Below are positions 6,860-15,745 of a DNA stretch of 64,000 bases, one piece after another (positions within the stretch are counted from its first letter, which is position 1; every line of letters begins with the position of its first letter). The stretch lies in contig NZ_BAGL01000125.1 of NCBI RefSeq assembly GCF_000308875.1, positions 113,631 through 177,630 of the forward strand, in the 5' to 3' direction. Source of the DNA: Nocardia transvalensis NBRC 15921. Lineage in GTDB: Bacteria > Actinomycetota > Actinomycetes > Mycobacteriales > Mycobacteriaceae. Made by a program: the position numbers and the translations under genes. The notes under the pieces are model-generated. The model did no database searches. It had not been told where the DNA came from and worked only from the letters and a program-made list of their open reading frames with translations.

Positions 6860-8577
6860 CACTGCTGTCCTTCCGCGTACCAGGTCCGGAACTCGTCGTA
6901 GCTGGGCATTTCCTCGGAGTTCGCCTTGGGGTCGACGGCGACGTGGATGACGCCCGGCCGGCCGCTGGCATACGCCCGTTTGATGGCGGGAGCGATGTCC
7001 TCGTCGCGTTCGACGTATTCGCCGTAGCAGCCGAAGCCCTCGGCCACCTTGTCCAGCCGGACGTCCTTGCTCCAGTGCACGCCGGGCTGCCGCGCGTCGC
7101 TCTCGTGCCCGAAGGTGCGCTTGTAGACGCCGACCTCGAGGCCCCAGGCGTAGTCGACGCCGACCACGCAGACCAGCGGAAGGTTCAGGCGCGCAGCGGT
7201 TTCCAGCTCCGCGATCTGGAACTGGAACGACGAGTCGCCGGTGACGAGCATGACCGGCCGTTTCCCGCCGTCGGCCACCGACGCGCCCACCGCGTACGGC
7301 AGCCCGGTGCCCAGGTGCCCGAAGTTCTGGTTCCAGATGACGTCGTGCGGTTTGGCCTGCGAGTAGGTCCAGCCGAAGATCGTGGTGGCGCCGCCGTCGC
7401 GGACCATGATGCCCTCGGCGGGGAACGCCTTGGTGGCCTCCACGATCATCCGCGCGGGATGTACCGGCGTGCCACCCGACGGCGCGGTCTCCGCCAGCTC
7501 CGCGAGCTGCGCGGCGTCCTGCTCGATCCAGCGCTTCACCTCGGGCGTCGGCGTGCGCGGCGTATCGCGCAGGGCCTCGACCAGTTGCGGCACGATCGCG
7601 CGCAGGTCGCCGACCAGCGGCACGTCGATGGGCCGGTTCACGCCGATCGCCGCCGGATCCTGTTCGACCAGAATCCACGTCCGGTTGGCCTCGTTCGCCA
7701 CCCAGTGCCGCCCGCGCCCGAAATGCACCGGCTCGCCGAGTTCGGTGCCGATGGCCAGCACCAGATCCGACTGCACGACCGCCTCGAGCCCCGCCTTCGA
7801 GAAGCCGTAGGGGAACGTGCGATCCTCCAGGCCCTCGATGTAGGAGGTGCCGCCGGAGGTCTGCAACACCGGCGCGGCCACGAGATCGGCCAGCTCCTTC
7901 ACCGACGCCCCGGCCCGCGCGGTGTGCACCCCGTGCCCGACCAGCAGGATGGGCTGTTTCGCCGCCCGGATGGCCTGGACGGCCTCGGCGATCTTGTCCG
8001 GTCCGGCGGTCTGGCCGACGAGCCGGTAGGACTGCGGCGGCAGCGCCGGCGGGACGTCGAGATCCTGGAGGATCACGTGCTGGGGGTACTCGATGTACAC
8101 CGGGCCGGGCGTGCCCGACAGCGCCTTGCGCAGTCCCTCGCGGATGATCTCGTCGGTCTGGTCCGCGTATTCGATACTGGCGCTGTACTTCACGGAGTTC
8201 TCGAGCAGCGGGGCCTGCTGCACGAACTGGATCCGGCCGCGCCGCACCCGCTGTTCGGTGATCCGGTCGCGCTGCCCGCCGAGGAAGATGATGGGGGAGT
8301 TCTCCACCCGCGCGCACATCACCGATCCGGCCAGATTCGCGATGCCGGGCCCCAGCGTGGCGATGGCCAGCGCGGGCTTACCCGTCATTCGCGACACGGC
8401 CTCCGCCATGAAGCCCGCCGACTCCTCGTGATGCGGCGCGACGACATTCCAGCCGCGTTCCTCGGCGAGGTGGAACAGGTGCACGAAATTGGGATCCGGA
8501 ATGCCGAAGAGCGTGGTGATCCCCTCGGCCTCGAACAAATCCAGAATGCGTTCGTAGACTTTCACTGTCATGCTCAC
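6859..8577 (-). CDS. Thiamine pyrophosphate-dependent lyase (acetolactate synthase/2-hydroxyacyl-CoA lyase superfamily)
   Basis: The 572-aa protein has the three domains of the family: an N-terminal Pyr domain with the proton-relay Glu51 in PHHEESAGFMAEA, a central domain with LLVGHGVHTA, and a C-terminal PP domain with VTGDSSFQ (445-452). The usual second metal ligand motif, normally NNxG about 26 residues after GDG, reads VGVDYAWG (472-479), so the Asn is replaced, perhaps by Asp475. This may mark a distinct subfamily. It starts at a GTG that overlaps the preceding SDR stop; an ATG two codons downstream (8571) is possible. It probably cleaves or forms a C-C bond next to a carbonyl and feeds the aldehyde dehydrogenase. 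Confidence 0.85.
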   Translation of the reverse strand: MSMTVKVYERILDLFEAEGITTLFGIPDPNFVHLFHLAEERGWNVVAPHHEESAGFMAEAVSRMTGKPALAIATLGPGIANLAGSVMCARVENSPIIFLGGQRDRITEQRVRRGRIQFVQQAPLLENSVKYSASIEYADQTDEIIREGLRKALSGTPGPVYIEYPQHVILQDLDVPPALPPQSYRLVGQTAGPDKIAEAVQAIRAAKQPILLVGHGVHTARAGASVKELADLVAAPVLQTSGGTSYIEGLEDRTFPYGFSKAGLEAVVQSDLVLAIGTELGEPVHFGRGRHWVANEANRTWILVEQDPAAIGVNRPIDVPLVGDLRAIVPQLVEALRDTPRTPTPEVKRWIEQDAAQLAELAETAPSGGTPVHPARMIVEATKAFPAEGIMVRDGGATTIFGWTYSQAKPHDVIWNQNFGHLGTGLPYAVGASVADGGKRPVMLVTGDSSFQFQIAELETAARLNLPLVCVVGVDYAWGLEVGVYKRTFGHESDARQPGVHWSKDVRLDKVAEGFGCYGEYVERDEDIAPAIKRAYASGRPGVIHVAVDPKANSEEMPSYDEFRTWYAEGQQ

Positions 8578-9497
8578 TGTCCTCCCGTGGCCATCGCGAA
8601 ACTCCTGCCGATGTGCTCGGCGTGGCCCGAAGGGACCACCGGCAGGAGCCAGAAGTCCTTCGTGTCGCGGATGGCGTCGATCTGTTCGGCTACTTCTTCG
8701 ACCGTCCAGGACGGCCGGTACACGCCCGGTGTCTCGGCGATGAACGCCCGTGCGATGCGTCCCGCGATCGCGACCAGCAGTTCGGCCGTGATCGAACAGG
8801 TTTCGTGCGCCAGCCAGCCCACCGCCGGGGCGGTCAGCTCCGGGTGCATCGGCGGGTAGGCCGAGGTGTCCAGCCCGTCGGCCAGCCGGGTCACGGCCGC
8901 GGGAACGATGACATTGGATTTCACGCCGTGGTCGGCGCCCTCGAGGGCGACCACATTCGACAGCCCGATGATGCCCGCCTTGGCCGCGGCGTAATTGGCG
9001 ACCTTGGCGTTGCCGTAGAGCCCGCCGATCGACGAGGTCAGCACCACCCGCCCGTATCCGGCGTCGCGCATCCGGGGGAACGCGGCTCGCACCACGTGGA
9101 ACGCGCCGCGCAGATGCACGTCGAGGACGGCCTCGAAGTCCTCGTAGGTCATCTCGGTCAGCGACGCGTAGCGGTTGTTGCCGGCGTTGTGGATGAGAAT
9201 GTCGATGCGGCCGTAGGCATCCAGGGCCGAGTCGACGATCGCGGCGCCGCCCGCGGCGGTCGCCACGGATTCGGCGCAGGCGACGGCCTCGCCGCCCGCG
9301 TCCGAAATCTCCTGCGCCACTTGGCCGGCGACTCCGATATCGTCGCCGTCGCCGCTGATGGCGGCGCCGGTGTCGTTGATCACCACCTTGGCGCCCTTGG
9401 CGGCGAGCAGCTGGGCGTACGCGCGCCCCAAACCCCGTCCCGCGCCGGTGATCACGGCGACGCGATCATCGAATCTCAGCTCTGGCACGGTGCTCAT
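8574..9497 (-). CDS. Short-chain dehydrogenase, MFE-2 hydroxyacyl-CoA dehydrogenase type
   Basis: The 307-aa SDR has the nucleotide site VITGAGRGLGRAYAQLLAAK, the strand VVINDTGAA and the active-site Ser plus YAAAK pair (TSSIGG ... NYAAAKAG). The extended C-terminal part with WLAHETCSITAELLVA resembles the (3R)-hydroxyacyl-CoA dehydrogenase domain of peroxisomal-type multifunctional enzyme 2. The ATG at 9497 is preferred because it overlaps the monooxygenase stop by 4 nt (ATGA). An upstream in-frame start would extend far into the neighbour. A role in oxidising a hydroxy group of the pathway intermediate is likely. Confidence 0.88.
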   Translation of the reverse strand: MSTVPELRFDDRVAVITGAGRGLGRAYAQLLAAKGAKVVINDTGAAISGDGDDIGVAGQVAQEISDAGGEAVACAESVATAAGGAAIVDSALDAYGRIDILIHNAGNNRYASLTEMTYEDFEAVLDVHLRGAFHVVRAAFPRMRDAGYGRVVLTSSIGGLYGNAKVANYAAAKAGIIGLSNVVALEGADHGVKSNVIVPAAVTRLADGLDTSAYPPMHPELTAPAVGWLAHETCSITAELLVAIAGRIARAFIAETPGVYRPSWTVEEVAEQIDAIRDTKDFWLLPVVPSGHAEHIGRSFAMATGGQ

Positions 9498-11320
9498 TCG
9501 CTCAGGACCAGCCCCTCCAGCTCGCCCGCGTCCCGCCACGCCCGCAACAGCTCCTCGAGGACGTAGAACCCGCCCCAGAACGGGTCACCCAGGAACGAGC
9601 GGCCGTTCGGCTCGCCCTCGCTGTTGTAGTAGCCGGGCGTGCACTCGGTCACGAACGTGCTGTTGTCGACCGTGTTCTCGCGGATCGTCCGGACCCAGCC
9701 TTCCTCGGCCTCCGCGCTGGGCTCCACGACCGCGACGCCGCGGTCCTGGGCCTGCTCGACGATGTAGGCGATGTGGTCGGCCTGCTGCTCGAACATGAGG
9801 GTCGTGGCCGCGGTGACGCCGCCCTGGATGAATCCGGTGAAGAACAGGTTGGGGAAGCTGTGCGCCGTCATCCCGTGCAGCGTGCGGAATCCCTTGCCCC
9901 AGTGCTCGTAGAGCGACCGGCCGTCGCGACCGGCGAACGGCTCGATATCGTACTGGCGCTCGAGCGACGTGGTGATCTCGAAACCGCTGGCGAAGACGAT
10001 GCAGTCGACCTCGTGCTCGACGCCGTGGGCGATGATGCCCTTCTCGGTGATCCGTTCCACGCCTTTGGTATCCGAGACGTCGACCAGGGTGACGTTCGGG
10101 CGGTTGAACGTCGGCAGGTACTCGTCGTTGAACACCGGCCGCTTGCACATGTTGCGGTAGTACGGCTTGAGCTTCTCCGCTGTCTCCGGATCCTCGACGA
10201 TCTCCGCGACGCGGCGGCGCAGCCGCTCCATCGCCCGGTAGTCCTCGATCTCCTTGAGCTCCAGGAACTTCGCGGGATCGGCCAGAGCCGCCCAGCCGCC
10301 GGTCTCGTTCAGCTTCGCGGCCAGGTTGCGGGCGACCTCGGTCCAGCCGTCGCAGATGAGATCCGGTTCGCCGGGGCTGTAGAAGGCGAAGGCCGCGTTG
10401 TGGAAGTTGCGCTGGCGTTCGGCGCGCCAGCCCGGTCGCAGCGTCTTCACCCACTCCGGATCGGTCGGATGGTTGTCGCGCTCGAAGATGTAGGACGGCG
10501 TCCGCTGGAAGACGGTGAGGTGTTTCGCCCCGCGCGCCAGATGCGGAATCGCCTGTACGGCAGTCGAACCCGTGCCGATGATGGCGACGCGCTTATCCGC
10601 GAGCCGGTCCAGGCCACCGTGCAGGTTGCCGCCGGTGTACTCGTAGTCCCAGCGCGCGGTGTGGAAGGTGTGCCCTCGGAAATCCGTGATCCCGGGGATG
10701 CCGGGCAGTTTCGGCCGGTTGTAGGGGCCCTGGCACATCACGACGAACCGGGCGCGGATGTCGTCGCCGCGATTGGTCGCGATCCGCCAGCGCTTGATCT
10801 CCTCGTCCCATTCGAGGGACCGGGTCAGGGTGTGGAAGATCGCCTTGTCGTAGAGGCCGAAATGCTTGCCGATGCGTTGCGCGTGTTCGTAGTTCTCGTC
10901 GCCGTGCGTGAACTTCTCGGTCGGCATATAGCCGGTTTCCTCGATCAGCGGCAGATACGTGTACGCGTCCGAGTCGACCTGGATGCCGGGATACCGGTTC
11001 CAGTACCAGACGCCACCGAAATCCCCGCCCAGCTCGACGATCCGGAAATCGGTGACACCGGCCTGGAGCAGCCGATGCGCGGTGATGAGCCCGGCGAAAC
11101 CGCCGCCCAGCACGACGACCTCGATATCGGCGGAGATCGGCTGCCGCGGCACGACCGGCATATGCGGATCGGCCTCGTAGAATTCCGCGAATTCGTTCTC
11201 CGCCTCGAGGTACTGCTGCTGCCCCTCGGGACGCAGCCGCTTGTCGCGCTCGGCCAGATATTTCTCGCGCAGAGCTTCCTTGTCGACGTCGGGCGTTACC
11301 GTGGGCTCACAGTGCTGCAT
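9494..11320 (-). CDS. Type I Baeyer-Villiger monooxygenase
   Basis: The 608-aa flavoprotein has two Rossmann motifs, GGGFAG (72-77, FAD) and GTGSTA (249-254, NADPH), and between them the exact type I BVMO fingerprint FRGHTFHTARWD (214-225, FxGxxxHxxxWD). It therefore inserts oxygen next to a ketone, giving an ester or lactone, with NADPH and O2. The N-terminal extension of about 60 residues before the first Rossmann fold resembles cyclododecanone and steroid monooxygenase types. The ATG at 11320 has AGGAA 6-7 nt upstream. In-frame starts at 11374 (ATG) and 11380 (GTG, overlapping the Rieske stop) are alternatives. A lactonase-like protein is encoded in the same operon. Confidence 0.92.
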   Translation of the reverse strand: MQHCEPTVTPDVDKEALREKYLAERDKRLRPEGQQQYLEAENEFAEFYEADPHMPVVPRQPISADIEVVVLGGGFAGLITAHRLLQAGVTDFRIVELGGDFGGVWYWNRYPGIQVDSDAYTYLPLIEETGYMPTEKFTHGDENYEHAQRIGKHFGLYDKAIFHTLTRSLEWDEEIKRWRIATNRGDDIRARFVVMCQGPYNRPKLPGIPGITDFRGHTFHTARWDYEYTGGNLHGGLDRLADKRVAIIGTGSTAVQAIPHLARGAKHLTVFQRTPSYIFERDNHPTDPEWVKTLRPGWRAERQRNFHNAAFAFYSPGEPDLICDGWTEVARNLAAKLNETGGWAALADPAKFLELKEIEDYRAMERLRRRVAEIVEDPETAEKLKPYYRNMCKRPVFNDEYLPTFNRPNVTLVDVSDTKGVERITEKGIIAHGVEHEVDCIVFASGFEITTSLERQYDIEPFAGRDGRSLYEHWGKGFRTLHGMTAHSFPNLFFTGFIQGGVTAATTLMFEQQADHIAYIVEQAQDRGVAVVEPSAEAEEGWVRTIRENTVDNSTFVTECTPGYYNSEGEPNGRSFLGDPFWGGFYVLEELLRAWRDAGELEGLVLSE

Positions 11321-11376
11321 TGGGGTTCCTAGATCTCTTACTCGATTTCCGAGGTGGGCAGGCGGGTTCGCCATCG

Positions 11377-12759
11377 TCACAGCAGCTCGCGCGGCTCACC
11401 GACACCCATGTAGGCGGCGAGGTTGTGGTGCAGGTTGACGATGCTGCGCTCGCGGTAGGGATTCGGTTTCGCGCCGGAGAAGCCGCGCGACTTGAGGCCC
11501 TTCTGCACCGCCGCCATATTCGAGAAGTCCTGCGGCAGCACGGTTCGCCAGTTGGGGTCGCCCTCCGGCGTGTACTCCCATTCCGTCTCCGGCTCCTCGC
11601 CGGGCGGGAAAAGTTCGAAGACCGCGGCCTCGAAGATGCATTTGTCCGGGTCGAATCCGGCGGGCCGGAATCGGTAGCACAGCATGTTGTTCAGCGCGTG
11701 GCCGATCTGGAAGTTGGGGAAGATCTGCCAGGCCGTGCCCGCCTTCGCGACCACGTCCGGATCGACCTTGGGCCAGACCACGCCGCGCGCCTCGTCCTCC
11801 GAGCGCGCGGTGTCGAGCCAGTACCGCAGCACCTCGTTGGCCGGTGTGCCCTCCGGCAGCTCGTCGACCAGCCGGTTGGCGACGTCGACCAGCGTGCGGG
11901 TGGTGTTGGTGTTGGCGTTCTCCCAGGTGAAGTTCTGTAGCGTGGCCGTCGAGACCCGGGCGTCGGGACCGTGACCGAGGCGCACCTTGGCCTGGTTCTC
12001 CTCCATGCCCTTCGGCGCGTCGTAGCCGATATTGCTGTGTTTGCCCTGCGCCCGCGCCCAGCCCAGGAACTGGCCGAAGTTCATGAACTCCGGATGGGTG
12101 TAGGGGACGTGGTAGGTCTCCATGAACGCCTCGAAGGCGACCTTCCAGTTGCAGTCGAAGGTCAGCCAGCGGCGCCACCGGTAGCGCATCTTCTCCAGTT
12201 CGAAGTGCTCGAGCAGGCTGGCGGCCGGCTCCAGGTACTCGCGCAGCGGTCCGGCGTCGGGGTCCATGGTGATCCAGATCCAGCCGCCCCAGGTGTCGAC
12301 CTGGACCTGGTTCAGCCCGTCGTTGCGTTCGGTGAGCCCGCACGGCCAGTCCTCGCGCTCCGCGGCGAAGGTGTTGCGGCCCTCCAGGTCGTAGCGCCAG
12401 CCGTGGAATCCGCAGACGAACTGTTTGCGGCTGCCGCGGGCGTCGTGCGCGCCGGGCGGGGTGTCGATCAGGCGGCGGCCCCGGTGCGCGCAGACGTTGT
12501 GATAGGCGCGGATCGTGTCGGGGGCGGTGCGCACGACGATGATCGAATCGTCCTGGATCTCGTAGGTGAGGTAGTCGCCGACGCGGGGGATCTCCTCCAC
12601 GCGTTCGACCTGCTGCCACACCTTGGACCAGAGTTTGTCCGCTTCGGCGCGGGCGTACTCCGCGGAGATGTACGCCTCGACGCCGATTTCCAGCGGTGTC
12701 GACAACGGTTCCGATGGCGCGGCGGCGGTTTCGGTTGTGCCCTCGGCGATTTCGGTCAT
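11377..12759 (-). CDS. Rieske non-heme iron oxygenase, alpha subunit
   Basis: The 460-aa protein has an N-terminal Rieske domain with C90-x-H92 and C116-x2-H119 (CAHRGRR ... CGFHGW) binding the 2Fe-2S cluster. The C-terminal catalytic domain has METYHVPYTHPE, in which His217 and His222 are the expected ligands of the mononuclear iron. Such enzymes hydroxylate or demethylate aromatic or alicyclic rings and steroids. No reductase or dedicated ferredoxin is adjacent, so electrons must come from elsewhere. It lies between an SDR and the BVMO in the GntR-linked operon. Bases 12760-12786 separate it from the upstream SDR. Confidence 0.93.
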   Translation of the reverse strand: MTEIAEGTTETAAAPSEPLSTPLEIGVEAYISAEYARAEADKLWSKVWQQVERVEEIPRVGDYLTYEIQDDSIIVVRTAPDTIRAYHNVCAHRGRRLIDTPPGAHDARGSRKQFVCGFHGWRYDLEGRNTFAAEREDWPCGLTERNDGLNQVQVDTWGGWIWITMDPDAGPLREYLEPAASLLEHFELEKMRYRWRRWLTFDCNWKVAFEAFMETYHVPYTHPEFMNFGQFLGWARAQGKHSNIGYDAPKGMEENQAKVRLGHGPDARVSTATLQNFTWENANTNTTRTLVDVANRLVDELPEGTPANEVLRYWLDTARSEDEARGVVWPKVDPDVVAKAGTAWQIFPNFQIGHALNNMLCYRFRPAGFDPDKCIFEAAVFELFPPGEEPETEWEYTPEGDPNWRTVLPQDFSNMAAVQKGLKSRGFSGAKPNPYRERSIVNLHHNLAAYMGVGEPRELL

Positions 12760-12786
12760 GACATCCTCCTGATGAACCCGCGGCTG

Positions 12787-13677
12787 TCAGCGGGTGATAG
12801 CGGCGCGGAACCCCTCGTCCTTCAGGAACAGCGAGGTGTTGTCGGCGCCCAGGTGGCTCCACTTGAGATTCAGCCCGCCGTCGACGAGCAGCGTCTGGCC
12901 GGTGACATAGGTCGACAGGTCCGACAGCAGGAACAGGATCGGCCCGGCCTGCTCCTCGGGCTGCCCGCGCCGGCCCATGGCGATGGCGCGGCGGTCGCGT
13001 TCGGGATCCTCGTCGACGTAGGTGCCGGAGGCGGGCGTCTCGGTGACACCCGGCGCAACGGCATTGACCCGGATGCCGGCTGTCGCCAGTTCCGCGGCCA
13101 GGGTGCGGGTCGCCGCTACCAGGGCGGCTTTCGCTGTGCCGTAAGCGATATGGAAAGGAGCCGTGTTCATGCCGCTGATCGAGGAGAGGGACACGATCGA
13201 GCCGGGGCGGCCCTGGGCCTTCAGCTCCGCGGCTACTGCCTGGCTGGCGAAGAACATGGTCTCGAGGTTCTGTTCGAACAGCCCGCGCCAGTCTTCGCGG
13301 GTGACGCGCGTGGCGGGCATCCAGGTCGCGGGTGCGGCGCCACCGGCGACGTTGACCAGTCCGTGCAGGTCACCGGAGGCGTTGTGGGCGTGCTCGAGAG
13401 CGGTGGCGATGCCCGCGTCGGTGGAGATGTCGGCGGTCACTGGGATCACCGAAAGCCCTTCGGCGGCAAGTGGTTCGATCCATTTGCCCAGGTTCTCGGG
13501 GGAGCGGCTGACTGCGATCACCGTGGCTCCCGCCTTGGCGATCAACCGCGTCACCGCCGTGCCGATGCCGCCGCCGCCCGCGCCCGCGACGATGACGACT
13601 CGGCCTCGCAGGCCCAGACCGTCGTAGCCGAAACCGTTGTGCGCCAGACCATCATTCATGGATTCAGCCATGTTCAC
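12787..13677 (-). CDS. Short-chain dehydrogenase/reductase
   Basis: The classical SDR of about 296 aa has a glycine-rich loop GAGGGGIGTAV, NVAGG for the NAG motif, and catalytic residues SLSSISG and YGTAK. The C-terminus ends TYVTGQTLLVDGGLNLKWSH plus a tail of about 25 residues. The start is either the GTG at 13677, which overlaps the lactonase stop (GTGA), or the ATG at 13671, which has GAAGG at a better distance. In the operon it most likely oxidises the alcohol made by the Rieske oxygenase to the ketone needed by the BVMO. Confidence 0.9.
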   Translation of the reverse strand: MNMAESMNDGLAHNGFGYDGLGLRGRVVIVAGAGGGGIGTAVTRLIAKAGATVIAVSRSPENLGKWIEPLAAEGLSVIPVTADISTDAGIATALEHAHNASGDLHGLVNVAGGAAPATWMPATRVTREDWRGLFEQNLETMFFASQAVAAELKAQGRPGSIVSLSSISGMNTAPFHIAYGTAKAALVAATRTLAAELATAGIRVNAVAPGVTETPASGTYVDEDPERDRRAIAMGRRGQPEEQAGPILFLLSDLSTYVTGQTLLVDGGLNLKWSHLGADNTSLFLKDEGFRAAITR

Positions 13678-15269
13678 GCCTTCTTCCGCAGTGCCATGAC
13701 GCTGCCCTCAGCGTCGGCGGAGAGGTACAGCGTCCCGTCGGGTCCGGCGGCGATGCCCGCGAAGGGGCCCATGGGGCCGGAGAACGGCGGCGTGCCGAGC
13801 AGCGGTTTCGGTGTCACGCCGGGCGGCGCGCCCACCGGCAGGCCGGCGGCGAGCATGGTGCGGGCCTTTGTCTCGAGGTCGACCCCGATCAGGGCCTTGG
13901 CGTCGGCGTCGACGATGTGTAACAGCTTGTCGCGCACCAGGATTCCGTGCGGATTCTCCAGGCCGTCCACGACGGTGTCGACGCCGCCGGAGCCGACGGA
14001 GACCACGCGCCCGGCCCCCGATTCGGACACCAGGACGGTGCCGCCGGGTCCGAAGGCGATACCGCGCGGCTGATTCAACCCGGACGCGAGGACCTCGGTG
14101 CCGCCCGGCCGGATCGCCAGCACCCGGCCCGCGCCCAGCTCGGCGGCGACGATCGTGCCGTCCCCGGCGACCGCGATGCCGTACAGCTGGTCGAATCCGT
14201 CGGCCAGGACCTCCGGCTCCTCCGCGGTGCCGGGCCGGTAGCGGGAGATCTGGCCGGTGGAGGTGGCGCAGACGAACTCGCCCGCGCCGACGGCCGTCAC
14301 GCCGCGCACGTAACCCGGGTTGGCCGGGCTGAACAGCGAAGCGACCGTGTGCAATTCACCGTCGCGCAGCACGTAGAAGAAGGTCCCGTCGGCGACGTAC
14401 AGGCTGCCGTCGGGGCCGACGGTGAGATCCAGCGGCCACAGCAGGCCGCCCGGCAGCACCCCCCGGGTCGCGCCGCCGGTGAGAATCTCGGTGATCGCGC
14501 CGGAGAAGTGCGAGACGAACAGGCGCTCGCCGACGAAGGTGCAGTTGTCGAGTCCGGCGTCCAGCCGCGCCAGCACCTCACGGCCGCCCGTGCGGGGGTC
14601 GATGCGCAGTACCTCGCCGGTCGCCGCCTGGGTGGACACGATGAAGCCCTGCGCGTCGAATTTCACCGAGTCGGGCGCACCGAGATCGCCCGCGACTCGC
14701 TCCGGCGTGCCGCCGTCGGGGTCGATGCGCCAGATGTCGTTGGTGCCCATGACCGGGTAGTAGAGGAGGTCGTCGGGCCCGGCCGCCATGGCGTTGGGCA
14801 TCGGCAGGTTCTCCTGGAGCACCTTCGGTGCGCTGCCGTCGAACGGCACCTCCATGAGGCGACCGCCGATCCGGCACTCGTTGACGAACAACCGGCCCCG
14901 GTGCACGGTGATGCCGTTGGCGCCGGGCAGATCGTCGCGGATCACGCGGGTGCGGCCGTCGGTGCCGCGCACGCTGACCCGCGCGTCCATGTACTCGGTG
15001 GCCACCAGATTGCCGTCGGGATCGAAGGCGAGGTCGTCGGGGGCGACGATATCGCCGCCCTTCGCGCTGATCGTCTCCAGCTCTCCGGTGGTGACGTCGA
15101 GTGCGCTGATCTGGCTGCCAGCGACCTGGGCCACGTAGACGCGGCCGTCGGGTCCGGTGCGCAGACCGTTCGCGCCGAAGAGGCGGCTCGGCGGGGTGAG
15201 CCGTTCCAGGCTCCAGCCGTCGGCGACGGCGATCGGTGCGGTGGTGCGATAGCGCGCCCCTGTGGTCAA
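13674..15269 (-). CDS. SMP-30/gluconolactonase-like beta-propeller protein
   Basis: The 531-aa protein consists of repeated propeller blades with the recurrent pattern GPDGxxYVA (GPDGRVYVAQ, DPDGNLVATEY, GPDGSLYVADG, GPGGTVLVSES, GPDGTLYLSAD). This is the signature of NHL/SMP-30 family lactonases and strictosidine-synthase-like proteins. No signal peptide is visible. The start is a TTG, chosen because GGAGG lies about 7 nt upstream and no other start fits. It is the first gene of the operon that also encodes a Baeyer-Villiger monooxygenase, so hydrolysis of the lactone product is an attractive but unproven role. At 531 aa it is longer than typical SMP-30 enzymes (about 300 aa), suggesting ten or more blade motifs or two propellers. 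Confidence 0.82.
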   Translation of the reverse strand: MTTGARYRTTAPIAVADGWSLERLTPPSRLFGANGLRTGPDGRVYVAQVAGSQISALDVTTGELETISAKGGDIVAPDDLAFDPDGNLVATEYMDARVSVRGTDGRTRVIRDDLPGANGITVHRGRLFVNECRIGGRLMEVPFDGSAPKVLQENLPMPNAMAAGPDDLLYYPVMGTNDIWRIDPDGGTPERVAGDLGAPDSVKFDAQGFIVSTQAATGEVLRIDPRTGGREVLARLDAGLDNCTFVGERLFVSHFSGAITEILTGGATRGVLPGGLLWPLDLTVGPDGSLYVADGTFFYVLRDGELHTVASLFSPANPGYVRGVTAVGAGEFVCATSTGQISRYRPGTAEEPEVLADGFDQLYGIAVAGDGTIVAAELGAGRVLAIRPGGTEVLASGLNQPRGIAFGPGGTVLVSESGAGRVVSVGSGGVDTVVDGLENPHGILVRDKLLHIVDADAKALIGVDLETKARTMLAAGLPVGAPPGVTPKPLLGTPPFSGPMGPFAGIAAGPDGTLYLSADAEGSVMALRKKA

Positions 15270-15336
15270 GGCGGGGCCTCCAGTGGGTGAGAAGGACGTT
15301 TCCGGTACACGACAGCGCGTGTAACGCGGATCACGC

Positions 15337-15364
15337 TACTTCAATCCTCATAAGGATAGCAATA
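15337..15364. promoter_or_regulatory. GntR operator, copy 1
   Basis: The core ATCCTCATAAGGAT (15344-15357) is an inverted repeat. The whole 28-bp segment is identical, in reverse orientation, to 16637-16664 in front of the divergent acyl-CoA dehydrogenase operon. It lies about 70 nt upstream of the TTG start of the lactonase-like gene, so it is placed to control the seven-gene minus-strand operon. The linked FadR-type GntR protein is the likely binder. Confidence 0.82.
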
Positions 15365-15720
15365 CTTGCTGGATTACTTACCTGCCGGTAGCGGTAAGAG
15401 GGCTTGATCGATCCTCTGGATAACGCCCCACCGCAACGCATTTCGAGCAGCGCCGGGCTCGTGGCCACGGGCGCGTCGGAGCCTCGGTCGTCGCGCTCGG
15501 TGTGCGGCGCGGGCCGGAGAGGTGCCGCTGTGTCCAAGGGCGAGTTGTGACCGCCCAGCTACGGCTGGAGAATGCATTATCTAATTGTGAGAATGCTGTT
15601 ATCGTACCGCCGTGAGCAGGCGCGCAGGCCGACAATGAGCAACCGAGTCATGGTGCTACTCGCGAAACTCTCCTCGCGCCACCCATCGTGGTCACGCGCG
15701 GCGCTGTCACGCCCCCCATG
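15365..15720. other. Intergenic stretch without a recognisable gene
   Basis: No reading frame here looks coding. The stretch holds a direct repeat, GAGAATGCATTATC (15568-15581) and GAGAATGCTGTTATC (15589-15603), that recalls the GAGAATG half-site found before operons further right. It may be a weak additional regulator site. The rest is GC-rich with no clear hairpin. Confidence 0.35.
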
Positions 15721-15745
15721 TTTCCGGCACGCTTTTGGCCGGAAA
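15721..15745. repeat. Dispersed palindromic repeat, single unit
   Basis: TTTCCGGC and GCCGGAAA arms surround ACGCTTTTG. The same unit (consensus TTCCCGGCATGCTTTTGG plus CCGGGAA) occurs at 37084, 37127, 50602, 50646 and 55812. Here it abuts the stop codon of the GntR gene, where it could double as a terminator. Confidence 0.75.

Noticed and set aside
6943..8859. A 638-codon open frame antisense to the TPP-enzyme gene
   Set aside because: Its composition is repetitive (Arg, Gly, His, Asp), without motifs, and it mirrors the codon bias of the real gene.
11971..14073. A 700-codon open frame on the plus strand
   Set aside because: It is antisense to the Rieske, SDR and propeller genes, which are all well supported.
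15568..15603. Direct GAGAATGC repeats as a further TetR operator
   Set aside because: The two copies are in direct, not inverted, orientation and only the GAGAATG half agrees with the other sites. I kept it only as a remark.
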